NCBI RefSeq assembly: GCF_044759095.2
Contig: NZ_JBIYSM020000004.1
Coordinates: forward strand, 65,911-129,910
DNA length: 64,000 nucleotides
Reading direction: 5' to 3'
Origin: JBIYSM02 sp044759095
GTDB lineage: Bacteria > Bacillota > Bacilli > Brevibacillales > Brevibacillaceae
In this document: positions 42,426 through 50,505 of the stretch, piece by piece
Layout of the letters: each line of letters begins with the position of its first letter
Position numbering within the stretch: position 1 is the stretch's first letter
Program-made: the position numbers and the translations under genes
Notes under the pieces: model-generated
Told to the model about the DNA's origin: nothing
Database searches by the model: none
The model's input: only the letters and a program-made list of their open reading frames with translations

Positions 42426-42467
42426 CCTCCTTTCCATAGTCTGTACTAGGGGAAAGGAGGTTTTTTT
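42426..42467 (+). terminator. Terminator-like hairpin enclosing the ypjB ribosome site
   Basis: CCTCCTTTCC (42426-42435) is the exact reverse complement of GGAAAGGAGG (42451-42460), followed by seven T (42461-42467). The right arm is the Shine-Dalgarno of ypjB. It could both end ypjA transcription and limit ypjB translation. Confidence 0.75.
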
Positions 42468-43284
42468 GTTGAAAAAAAACATCAGGATGTTGGTCTTTTT
42501 GATCGTGATGGGACTGCTGCTTGCCTGGCCCATCCACGCCTTGGTCACAACGCTTGATCAACCGGCAGAGGACGAGTCTCTGGCGGAATTAGATAAGCTT
42601 GCCGGTGATATGCTGGAACTGACCAGACGAGGGGATCTGGAGGGAGCCCAACAAAAAGTCCACCTCTTGGCGAATCGGTTTCCGAATCAGACACTCCCTT
42701 TCGCCATTCGAATCGAAAGTTTGAATGCAGTGACTCAGTCCATTATGGCGGCAAAGAAAAGCTTTGCTTCGGGACATGTGAATGAAGAACAATTGCTATG
42801 GCATGCCACACAGGTCCGCTTGGCCATAGATGCCTTGAGCCACGTCCATCAGCCGATGTGGCGAAGTTTCTATACTTCCTATGCCAATCAGATGCAAAAC
42901 TTGCTGCAGTCATCTGTTGAAAGGGATCTCTCTCAATTTCGCGCCCAATTTGAGGAAAATACCCGTTTGTATTGGGCAATCAAACCGGCGATGAGCGTCC
43001 ATCTGCCAGAAGAGCAGATGAATGAAATGGAAGCGGCTTACGATCTCATCTCCAAGGAGATACATCGCAACGAGATGGAGTGGCAGGAAGTCCGCGAAGC
43101 ACTGCGGCAGTTGATCGGTGCGATGCAGATTGCTTTTATCGGCGAAGACAAGAGCACGATTGCCCTGCTGATGCATCCGGGTTCGCCGTTTTTGCCAATC
43201 GTTGCGATTGTTGCTGCTCTCGTCCTGTCATTAAGCTACGTCGCCTGGAAAAAATACGCGGGACAGCACGTACACAATGGGTAA
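42466..43284 (+). CDS. ypjB: Sporulation-linked membrane protein YpjB
   Basis: 272-residue protein with an N-terminal signal/anchor (about 8-24), a mainly helical outer domain and a C-terminal membrane segment (about 240-258), followed by a short basic tail. Position and size fit YpjB, a sporulation protein of Bacillus. TTG 42466 or 42469 is the start, 5-8 bases after AAAGGAGG, which lies in a hairpin. A terminator follows the gene. Confidence 0.82.
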   Translation: MLKKNIRMLVFLIVMGLLLAWPIHALVTTLDQPAEDESLAELDKLAGDMLELTRRGDLEGAQQKVHLLANRFPNQTLPFAIRIESLNAVTQSIMAAKKSFASGHVNEEQLLWHATQVRLAIDALSHVHQPMWRSFYTSYANQMQNLLQSSVERDLSQFRAQFEENTRLYWAIKPAMSVHLPEEQMNEMEAAYDLISKEIHRNEMEWQEVREALRQLIGAMQIAFIGEDKSTIALLMHPGSPFLPIVAIVAALVLSLSYVAWKKYAGQHVHNG

Positions 43285-43300
43285 CTCCATGAAACAAAGA

Positions 43301-43329
43301 GCCCTCCAACAAACGGGAGGGTTTTTTTG
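43301..43329 (+). terminator. Terminator of ypjB
   Basis: CCCTCC (43302-43307) with GGAGGG (43316-43321), then seven T (43322-43328), which are also the first bases of repeat copy B. Confidence 0.8.
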
Positions 43330-43477
43330 GTGTATAAGAATTTATAAATTTGGACATCCCATACAGCCGCTAGAAAAGTGTTCGGGGCCCCGCCCGGCGA
43401 AGAAAGGGACCCCACTCGGCACAGCGATAGCTAACGCCGAGTGGGTCGAGGATAGCTAATACCGGGTGGGTTTTCTT
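43322..43477 (+). repeat. Structured GC-rich repeat, copy B (most complete)
   Basis: The first 81 bases (43322-43402) are identical to 63769-63849. Downstream, CCCACTCGGC (43411-43420) pairs perfectly with GCCGAGTGGG (43436-43445), and an outer stem joins CCCGCCCGG (43389-43397) with CCGGGTGGG (43462-43470), followed by TTTTCTT. GATAGCTAA recurs inside. The 5' end is AT-rich with a 12-base palindrome AATTTATAAATT. No ORF. It could be a small structured RNA or a miniature mobile element. Confidence 0.75.
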
Positions 43478-43486
43478 AATGCCTGT

Positions 43487-44344
43487 TTATTCGTGAAGGG
43501 GACGCTTGTTCTCATCCAGGGTGAAGCCTTCGCCCAGCACCTCGTGAACATCGTTGACGATCACAAAAGCGTGGGGGTCGATATTCTGCACAATGTTTTT
43601 AAAGCGTACCACTTCGTTGCGGCTGACCACAACGTAGACGACCTGTTTGTCTGCCCCGGAATAAGCTCCTTTTCCGGAAAGAATCGTAACGCCTCGTCCA
43701 AATTCGAGAATTTGCCTGGCGATATCATCCGCACGATCGGAGATGATGGTCAGGGCTTTGCCCGCATAGGCACCATCCTGGAAAAAGTCAATCACGCGAG
43801 CTGCGATGAATACGCAAACCAATGTGTACATGGCGCTTTCCACGTTGAGATAGATCAGCGAAGCTCCGATTACCAGCATGTCACCGAAGAAAAGGGTGCG
43901 GCCCATGCTGATTCCCATATACTTTTGCAGCAGACGAGCGATGATGTCGACCCCTCCGGTTGTCCCCCCGTAGCGGAAAATAATGCCCAGACCCGCCCCG
44001 ATCGTTACGCCGGCGTAGAGCGAGGCCAGCAGCCTGTCATCCATGGGAAGTTCCAGCACCCCATCAAACACGGAGAGAAAGATCGAAAGGGAAACCGTTC
44101 CGATGATCGTATAGATAAAAGCTGTTCGCCCGAGTACTTTCCATCCCAGGAAAAAGAGAGGCACGTTCAAGAGAAAGTACACAATCCCCTGGTCGACGAC
44201 CGGCACCAACAATTTGATCAGAATGCTGATTCCTGTGATTCCACCCTCGGCCAGATTGTTCGGGATGTTGAAAGCGTTGATACCGAAGCCCATGACAGCA
44301 GTACCAATGATAATGGCGATGATACTCTTCAGACGCATGTTCAC
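43487..44344 (-). CDS. YitT-family membrane protein (DUF2179)
   Basis: 285-residue integral membrane protein with five or six spans in the first ~200 residues and the soluble C-terminal DUF2179 domain (ALTIISDRADDIARQI ... DPHAFVIVNDVHEVLGEGF). YitT proteins are putative transporters of unknown substrate. It occupies the place of ypjC. GTG at 44344 is chosen because AAAGGAG lies nine bases before it; ATG 44338 is possible. It is convergent with ypjB, with repeat copy B between the two. Confidence 0.85.
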   Translation of the reverse strand: MNMRLKSIIAIIIGTAVMGFGINAFNIPNNLAEGGITGISILIKLLVPVVDQGIVYFLLNVPLFFLGWKVLGRTAFIYTIIGTVSLSIFLSVFDGVLELPMDDRLLASLYAGVTIGAGLGIIFRYGGTTGGVDIIARLLQKYMGISMGRTLFFGDMLVIGASLIYLNVESAMYTLVCVFIAARVIDFFQDGAYAGKALTIISDRADDIARQILEFGRGVTILSGKGAYSGADKQVVYVVVSRNEVVRFKNIVQNIDPHAFVIVNDVHEVLGEGFTLDENKRPLHE

Positions 44345-44498
44345 AGCGGTTCACTCCTTTCAAAGAGCCATTATAATCCAGCCCTTATGGGATGTCCATA
44401 CAAGCACTTGAAAGCGGATGGAGATTTGGCAAAATGGAGCATTTCGGGTACGATAAGGAGTAAAGCCAATAAGCTGAACCCGGAAAAGGAGTGACCAG

Positions 44499-44837
44499 AT
44501 GGACCAGCGCAAGACCTTGCAGGAGATCCAACAGGAAGTGGATCAATACATATCGCAGTTTAAAGAAGGGTACTTTTCGCCGCTCGCGATGATGGCGCGC
44601 ATGACGGAAGAGGTTGGCGAGCTGGCGCGCGAAATCAACCATTATTATGGAGAGAAGCCAAAAAAGAAGGACGAAGCGGAAAAGACCGTTGAGGAAGAAC
44701 TGGGCGATGTCTTCTTTATTGTGCTTTGCTTTGCCAATTCGCTTGGTATCGACTTGCAGGAAGCCTTTGATCGTATTATGCACAAATTCAATACACGCGA
44801 TAAAGATCGCTGGACGAGAATAGAGGAGAGTCAATGA
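44499..44837 (+). CDS. ypjD: MazG-like nucleotide pyrophosphohydrolase (YpjD)
   Basis: 112-residue all-alpha NTP pyrophosphatase with the metal motif EEVGELAREINHYYG and E-ELGD in EEELGDVFFIVLC. MazG-like enzymes clean modified nucleotides; the substrate here is unknown. It overlaps dapB by four bases. Position matches ypjD of B. subtilis. GGAGTGACC precedes the ATG. Confidence 0.9.
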   Translation: MDQRKTLQEIQQEVDQYISQFKEGYFSPLAMMARMTEEVGELAREINHYYGEKPKKKDEAEKTVEEELGDVFFIVLCFANSLGIDLQEAFDRIMHKFNTRDKDRWTRIEESQ

Positions 44838-45592
44838 GTACACCGCATGTGATACGTGTAGCTGTCGCCGGGGCCCGCGGCCGCATGGGACAGGAAGTGG
44901 TAAAAATGCTGGGGCAGGACCCCGAACTTCTCTATGTGGGGGAACTGGATACGAGACAGGATGAGGAGACCATCCGTCAACAATTTGCAGAACTGCGACC
45001 GGACGTTCTGGTCGATTTTACAACACCTCATACGGTGTACCGCCATATGGAGCTGTGCCTGCAGCATGGAGTTCGTCCCGTGGTGGGAACCACCGGGTTG
45101 ACACCGGAGCAAATGGACGAGTTGAAGCATCGCTTTCAGACAGCGGGGTTGGGGGCGATTATCGCTCCAAACTTCGCCATCGGGGCGATCTTGTGCATGA
45201 AATTTGCGGCGATGGCGTCCAAGTACATGCCGCACGTGGAAATCATCGAGCTGCATCATGACAACAAATTGGATGCGCCAAGCGGCACGGCGTTAAAGAC
45301 AGCCGAGCTGATCGCAGCTGTCCGCTCCGGCAAGAAGCAGGGTCATCCGCAGGAGACGGAGAGTATCCCGGGAGCAAGAGGAGCGGATTATCAGGGATTC
45401 CGTATCCACAGCGTCCGACTGCCGGGGATGGTGGCACACCAGGAGGTTCTCTTCGGCGCAACCGGACAGACACTCTCAATCCGGCATGATTCCATTAATC
45501 GCGAATCGTTTATGCCGGGTGTGAACATGGCCATTAAGGCCGTGATGAATCTTAGCGAGTTGGTGTATGGATTGGAACACCTGATCGACTAA
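44834..45592 (+). CDS. dapB: 4-hydroxy-tetrahydrodipicolinate reductase
   Basis: NAD(P)H-dependent reductase for lysine, cell wall diaminopimelate and, in spores, dipicolinate. 252 residues with Rossmann GARGRMG near the start, and the catalytic motif ELHHDNKLDAPSGTA. It overlaps ypjD (ATGA). mgsA follows after 46 bases. Confidence 0.95.
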   Translation: MSTPHVIRVAVAGARGRMGQEVVKMLGQDPELLYVGELDTRQDEETIRQQFAELRPDVLVDFTTPHTVYRHMELCLQHGVRPVVGTTGLTPEQMDELKHRFQTAGLGAIIAPNFAIGAILCMKFAAMASKYMPHVEIIELHHDNKLDAPSGTALKTAELIAAVRSGKKQGHPQETESIPGARGADYQGFRIHSVRLPGMVAHQEVLFGATGQTLSIRHDSINRESFMPGVNMAIKAVMNLSELVYGLEHLID

Positions 45593-45638
45593 GGGGAATC
45601 CAAAGAAACAAAGCCAACCGACAAGGGAGAGGGTTCGC

Positions 45639-46049
45639 TTGAAAATTGCATTGATTGCCCATGATCGAAAAAAAGAAGAGATGATTCAGCTCGCTCTTGC
45701 CTACGAATCCATCCTGGCAAAACACGAGCTGTTCGCGACAGGGACGACCGGCCAAAAAATCATGGAGGCGACGTCCCTCCAGGTAACCCGCTACCTCTCC
45801 GGGCCGCTTGGCGGAGACCAGCAAATCGGCGCCATGATCGCCCGCAACGAGATGGATGTGATTATCNNNNNNNNNNNNNNNNNNNNNNNNNNNNNNNNNN
45901 NNNNNNNNATCATTGCGCTCTTGCGGCTGTGCGACGTGCACAAAATTCCGTTTGCCACCAATTTAGGAACGGCGGAAATTCTGTTGAAGGCTCTTTCCCG
46001 TGATGAGATTGCCTGGCGGGACATTGTTCATGAGGAGCAGGGAGAATGA
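45639..46049 (+). CDS. mgsA: Methylglyoxal synthase (N run inside)
   Basis: Converts dihydroxyacetone phosphate to methylglyoxal. 136 codons including 14 masked by N (residues 77-90). The SGPLGGDQQIGAMIA block with the phosphate/catalytic Asp and the IIALLRLCDVHKIPFATN block after the gap are clear. In E. coli the hidden segment carries His98 and Asp101, so these cannot be checked. TTG 45639 follows GGGAGAGGG. The N run is in frame and fits the family length exactly, so the gene is probably intact. It overlaps bshB1 by four bases. Confidence 0.88.
   Translation: MKIALIAHDRKKEEMIQLALAYESILAKHELFATGTTGQKIMEATSLQVTRYLSGPLGGDQQIGAMIARNEMDVIIXXXXXXXXXXXXXXIIALLRLCDVHKIPFATNLGTAEILLKALSRDEIAWRDIVHEEQGE
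45867..45908. other. 42-base N run
   Basis: Undetermined bases inside mgsA; the length is a multiple of three and matches 14 family residues. Confidence 0.99.
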
Positions 46050-46741
46050 GCGAACTTGACATCCTGGCAATCGGCGCACACCCGGACGATGTGGAAATCG
46101 GTGCTGCCGGCAGTCTGTTGCTTGCCGTCAAACATGGGCGGCGCGTAGGGATTTTGGATATGACGTACGCAGAGCTGTCTTCGAATGGCACTGTAGAAAG
46201 AAGGCAAGAGGAAGCATCAGCCGCGGACGAACTGATTGGCGTCACGGCTCGTTATAACTTCGGGCTGCCAGATCGCGGGTTGGAAACGGTTCGTGAGGAG
46301 GCGATTCGCCGCACCGTCGACCTCATTCGAAAGACACGGCCTCGCGTTATCCTCGCTCCGTATTGGCAGGACCGGCACCCCGACCATGAGATTGTCAGCC
46401 GAATTGTCCGGGAAGCGGTATTTTCCGCAGGCATTCACAAGTACGCCGGATATGAGGCTCATCCGGCATATCGCCCGAGCCAGCTGCTTTATTACTTTAT
46501 TAATACGACGGTAACCCCCACGGTTATGGTGGATGTAAGTGGAGTCTACCATGAGAAACTGGCGGTGTTGCGCTGTTACCGCAGCCAGTTTGAGCGGGAG
46601 GAAGGCAGTGTAACGACTCCGTTAAACAACGGTTACCTCGAAATGGTGGAATATCGAGAGCGCCTGCTTGGTCAGCAAGCGGGGGTAACCTATGCAGAAG
46701 GGTTCGTCAGCGCCGCCCCGTATGTATTGGCCAGCTTATAA
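46046..46741 (+). CDS. bshB1: N-acetyl-GlcN-malate deacetylase (bacillithiol)
   Basis: LmbE-type zinc deacetylase, second step of bacillithiol synthesis. 231 residues with the zinc motif AHPDD (His12, Asp15 in GAHPDDVEIG) and the HPDHE block (RHPDHEIVS). It overlaps mgsA and is followed by bshA after 41 bases, the usual order. Confidence 0.93.
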   Translation: MSELDILAIGAHPDDVEIGAAGSLLLAVKHGRRVGILDMTYAELSSNGTVERRQEEASAADELIGVTARYNFGLPDRGLETVREEAIRRTVDLIRKTRPRVILAPYWQDRHPDHEIVSRIVREAVFSAGIHKYAGYEAHPAYRPSQLLYYFINTTVTPTVMVDVSGVYHEKLAVLRCYRSQFEREEGSVTTPLNNGYLEMVEYRERLLGQQAGVTYAEGFVSAAPYVLASL

Positions 46742-46782
46742 ACGTTAGCTTTCCTCCACAAAGAAAAGGAGAGGGTACCCAG

Positions 46783-47928
46783 ATGAATATCGGAATTACC
46801 TGTTATCCATCGTTGGGCGGTTCAGGAGTTGTCGCCACCGAGCTGGGGAAATTGCTGGCGGAGCGGGGACACAACGTGCACTTTATCACCTCCAGCATGC
46901 CCTTTCGACTGGGAAAGTTTCACCCGAACATTTTTTATCATGAAGTGGAAGTAAATCACTATGACGTGTTCAAATATCCGCCGTACGATCTCACATTGGC
47001 CAATCGAATGGCCCAGGTGGCGCGGAATGAAAACCTGGATCTGCTCCACGTGCACTATGCGGTTCCGCATGCACTCTGCGCGTATCTGGCAAAACAAATG
47101 GTGGGCGATCGCTTGAAGATTGTCACCACATTGCACGGCACCGATATTACCGTGCTTGGCTACGACTCCAGTTTGAGCGACATGATTCGTTTTGGCATCG
47201 AGCAGAGTGATCTCGTGACGGCGGTGTCCAATGACTTGATTCGCCAAACCAAAGATCTGCTGCACGTTAACAAAGAAATCATTCCTGTCTACAATTTCGT
47301 CGACAAACGCCGATATTTCCGCAAAGACGTACAGGAACTGAAAAAGGTGTTTGCCCCCAACGGTGAAAAAATCCTGATGCATATTTCAAACTTCCGTCCG
47401 GTAAAGCGTGTTCCCGACGTGGTGGAAGTATTCCGGCTCGTTCGCCGTCAGATACCGGCAAAGCTCATGCTGATCGGGGAAGGACCTGATCTGTGTGAGA
47501 TCCGCAAAATGATCTTAGCATACGGCCTGGATCAGGAAGTGTACTTCCTCGGCAAGCAGGAGGATGTGGCAGAGGTGATCTCCATGGCAGACGTGATGCT
47601 GCTCCCTTCTGAAAAGGAAAGCTTCGGTCTGGTCGCGCTGGAAGCGATGGCATGCGGTGTGCCGGTCGTAACAACCGTCGCCGGGGGCCTGCCGGAAGTT
47701 GTGCTGGACGGAGTGTGCGGTTACCTCTGCCAGATCGGTGATGTCGAAACCATGGCAAAGCGTACTCTCAGCCTGCTGCAGGATAAAGCGCTGTACGATC
47801 AATTTTCGAAAAACAGCATTGAACGCTCCAGCAACACATTTTGCCACGACAAAATTGCCTCGCAGTATGAAAACCTGTATAAAAAGCTGCTCGGCAGGGA
47901 AGCGGAGCGCACCTCCCAACCCGTTTAA
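46783..47928 (+). CDS. bshA: N-acetyl-glucosaminyl L-malate synthase
   Basis: GT4 glycosyltransferase joining N-acetylglucosamine and malate to start bacillithiol, the main low-molecular thiol of Bacillales. 381 residues with the N-terminal GITCYPSLGGSGVVATELG, the LHGTDITVLG block and the ExxxE-type EKESFGLVALEAMACG. AAAGGAGAGG precedes the ATG. Confidence 0.94.
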   Translation: MNIGITCYPSLGGSGVVATELGKLLAERGHNVHFITSSMPFRLGKFHPNIFYHEVEVNHYDVFKYPPYDLTLANRMAQVARNENLDLLHVHYAVPHALCAYLAKQMVGDRLKIVTTLHGTDITVLGYDSSLSDMIRFGIEQSDLVTAVSNDLIRQTKDLLHVNKEIIPVYNFVDKRRYFRKDVQELKKVFAPNGEKILMHISNFRPVKRVPDVVEVFRLVRRQIPAKLMLIGEGPDLCEIRKMILAYGLDQEVYFLGKQEDVAEVISMADVMLLPSEKESFGLVALEAMACGVPVVTTVAGGLPEVVLDGVCGYLCQIGDVETMAKRTLSLLQDKALYDQFSKNSIERSSNTFCHDKIASQYENLYKKLLGREAERTSQPV

Positions 47929-48049
47929 CTTTTGAACTTCGACGTGAGCTGGAGGAGTTTGGAGATAAAAATAATCATGCCGAACAAGGTTTTCACTGAG
48001 TTGCGCCTCCTTCCGTTTCGGCGTGGGTACAGACAGGGAGTGGGAACAG

Positions 48050-49288
48050 GTGCTAAAGGAACATGCGTTGCAAGTGCTTCAAACGCTGGAAAAACACGGC
48101 TTTGAAGCGTATTATGTGGGCGGATGCGTGCGGGATTGGCTGCTGGGAAGACCGGTTCACGATATAGATATATGTACAAATGCCCATCCCGGCGACGTGA
48201 TGCGGCTGTTCCCTGAACATGTTCCCACGGGACTGCAGCACGGTACAGTATCCGTGAAGATTGGCTCCTTTTTGTTTGAAGTGACGACATTCCGAACCGA
48301 AGGGGAATATGAGGATTTCCGTCGACCTTCTAACGTGCAGTTCGTTTCCGATTTGGTCACGGATTTGGAGCGTCGTGATTTTACCATTAACGCAATGGCC
48401 ATGGACAGCCGTGATCAATTGGCGGATCCGTTTCACGGACAAGAAGATTTAAACAATCGTTTAATTCGAGCGGTTGGTGTTCCCGCAAAGCGATTTCGTG
48501 AGGATGCTTTGCGCCTTTTAAGGGCTGCGCGCTTTGCCGCACAGCTTCATTTCGACATCGAGTCCGATACCCTGCAGGCCATGACGGTAACCGCGACGCT
48601 GTTAGACCGTATCGCGGTTGAAAGAGTCCGTGACGAGTTGAACAAACTGATTGACAGCGCGACTCCGGAGCGAGGCTGTGACATCGTGGTGGACACCAGG
48701 CTATTGGGTTGCTTTCCCCTGCTGGATCGTCTGTTTGAGACAGCGCGACCGCACGTGTGGAGGCTGGTACATCTTGGGACCCTTTCCCAAAAGTGGGCGT
48801 TGCTTTGTTATGCAGCTGCTTTTTCCAAAGAACAGGCGCGAGCGGTATGCCAGTTGCTGCGCATGTCCAAACGGGAGACGGAAGAGATCAGCCGGTTTGT
48901 CGAATTGATGGCGGAGCTGTCCCCCCAGTGGGATCACCCCCATCCGATTGACTGGAGCCGCAACCTGCTTCATTATGGGTGGTCTGTCTGCATGGAGGTG
49001 GATAACCTGCTGCAGGCGTGCTGGTGGAAGAACCGTGACCGCCAATCCTCCGTCTCGCTCATAGCCGTATACGAAGCCATGCCGGTGAAAACCGTCAAGG
49101 AGCTGGCAGTCAACGGCAAGGATTTGCAGATCGCTCTGCAGAAAAAAGCGGGAGAATGGATCCAGCACGTATTGATGTACCTGTTGGAGCAGACCGCCCT
49201 GCACCAATTGCCCAACACACCGGAAGCGTTGGTAGAGGCGGCAAGGAAAGAGGTCGTTCGTTATGAACATCAAGCAAGAAATACTTAA
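48050..49288 (+). CDS. cca: CCA tRNA nucleotidyltransferase
   Basis: Adds or repairs the CCA end of tRNA. 412 residues with the class II signature YYVGGCVRDWLLGRPVHDIDI, metal Asp pair in DID and the RRDFTINAMA block, then a helical body. GTG 48050 is chosen (ribosome site GGGAGTGGG at 48036-48044); GTG 48023 is in frame but has none. It overlaps birA by 26 bases. Confidence 0.92.
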   Translation: MLKEHALQVLQTLEKHGFEAYYVGGCVRDWLLGRPVHDIDICTNAHPGDVMRLFPEHVPTGLQHGTVSVKIGSFLFEVTTFRTEGEYEDFRRPSNVQFVSDLVTDLERRDFTINAMAMDSRDQLADPFHGQEDLNNRLIRAVGVPAKRFREDALRLLRAARFAAQLHFDIESDTLQAMTVTATLLDRIAVERVRDELNKLIDSATPERGCDIVVDTRLLGCFPLLDRLFETARPHVWRLVHLGTLSQKWALLCYAAAFSKEQARAVCQLLRMSKRETEEISRFVELMAELSPQWDHPHPIDWSRNLLHYGWSVCMEVDNLLQACWWKNRDRQSSVSLIAVYEAMPVKTVKELAVNGKDLQIALQKKAGEWIQHVLMYLLEQTALHQLPNTPEALVEAARKEVVRYEHQARNT

Positions 49289-50246
49289 AGCGTTCCAAGC
49301 CAATCCGGGCCGTTTCATATCCGGCGAGGAACTGAGCCATACCTGCCAGTGTTCACGCACCGCCGTTTGGAAGCACATCGAGGAACTGCGCCAGGAAGGG
49401 TATGTATTCGAGGCTGTCCGAAAATCAGGATATCGGCTTGTGGCCGCTCCCGACCGAATTGCTGAGGAGGAAATTCTCGCCGGTCTGGACACGCGCAGGA
49501 TCGGTCAGACGATTTACGCGCACGATACGGTGGTCTCTACCCAGCTGTTGGCCCATGAAGCGGCCAGCAAAGGTGCTCCCGAAGGCACAATCGTGCTGGC
49601 TGAACAACAGATAGGCGGAAAGGGGCGTCTGGGTCGAGCATGGCATTCGCCAAAGGGTACGGGGATTTGGATGAGTTTGATTATTCGCCCTGCCATCCCT
49701 TTGCCCAAAACGCCGCAAATGACACTGCTTACCGCCGTAACCGTGGCCAAAACCATCCGGAAGACGGCAGATGTTCCGGTTCTGATCAAATGGCCCAACG
49801 ATATTTTTATCGAGGACAAAAAGGTGTGCGGGATCTTAACGGAGCTGAACGCCGAATCGGATCGGGTCAACTACCTGGTGATCGGGATCGGGATCAACGT
49901 CAATTCGGTTGAGTCCGATTTTCCCGAAGATCTTCAGGACGTGGCCACTTCGCTGCGCATCGCCAGCGGAGAACCGATCAGGCGGGCAGCGTTTATTCAA
50001 ACCTTTTGCCGTGTGTTTGAAGAGGAGTACGACCATTATTTGCAGCACGGTTTCGAGCGGGCAAAGCGTGAGTGGGAAACCTATTCCTATTCCATCGGAC
50101 GACAGGTAACGGTTCGAACCCTTCACACCACACTGGAAGGACGAGCTGTCGGGCTGGACGAGGAGGGTGTCTTGATTGTCGAGGATGCCGACGGAAATCG
50201 GCACAAGGTATACTCCGCCGATGTAGAATACCGTGCAAATTCGTAG
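49263..50246 (+). CDS. birA: Biotin-protein ligase / biotin operon repressor
   Basis: Attaches biotin to acetyl-CoA carboxylase and, as BirA, represses biotin genes. 327 residues: an N-terminal winged helix (about 5-65, with CSRTAVWKHIEELRQEGY), the ligase core with GGKGRLGRAWHSPKGTGIWMSL and IKWPNDIF, and a C-terminal SH3-like domain. The winged helix means it can bind DNA; its target is not in the window. Overlaps cca. Confidence 0.94.
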   Translation: MNIKQEILKAFQANPGRFISGEELSHTCQCSRTAVWKHIEELRQEGYVFEAVRKSGYRLVAAPDRIAEEEILAGLDTRRIGQTIYAHDTVVSTQLLAHEAASKGAPEGTIVLAEQQIGGKGRLGRAWHSPKGTGIWMSLIIRPAIPLPKTPQMTLLTAVTVAKTIRKTADVPVLIKWPNDIFIEDKKVCGILTELNAESDRVNYLVIGIGINVNSVESDFPEDLQDVATSLRIASGEPIRRAAFIQTFCRVFEEEYDHYLQHGFERAKREWETYSYSIGRQVTVRTLHTTLEGRAVGLDEEGVLIVEDADGNRHKVYSADVEYRANS

Positions 50247-50505
50247 CGTCTTTGCTATACTTCGATATTGGAGGCCATATCGCCCAGAGTGAATGGCACT
50301 CGTACCTTGTTTGATTTGCATGATCTTGAACCGTTTCCAACAAATCTGCTCTGAGCCTGTGAGGACCGAGACAGAAGGAATCCGCTGCTGGTAAATTTCG
50401 CATGCTTTTTGGCATGCGTGGACAACCTTCTCCCTTTATCGGTGAGAAGGTTTTTTGTTTCCCGGCTCACAGGGAGGGTATAGGTGAAGAGGGGGAAGAG
50501 AAAGA
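50247..50505 (+). other. Gene-free region before panB with hairpins
   Basis: 259 bases without a gene. Contains a 7-bp hairpin CGCATGC/GCATGCG (50399-50418) and a terminator, AACCTTCTC (50424-50432) with GAGAAGGTT (50444-50452) plus T run. CCTGTGAG (50356-50363) is complementary to CTCACAGG (50466-50473), just before the panB ribosome site. This could be a regulated leader for pantothenate genes; no known riboswitch or T-box motif is evident. Confidence 0.5.
50424..50456 (+). terminator. Terminator or attenuator before panB
   Basis: Nine-base stem with TTTTTT; only 50 bases before panB and with no good promoter behind it. Confidence 0.7.

Noticed and set aside
50247..50505. T-box riboswitch before panB
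   Set aside because: No AGGGTGGNACCGCG-like element or specifier-loop pattern was found.
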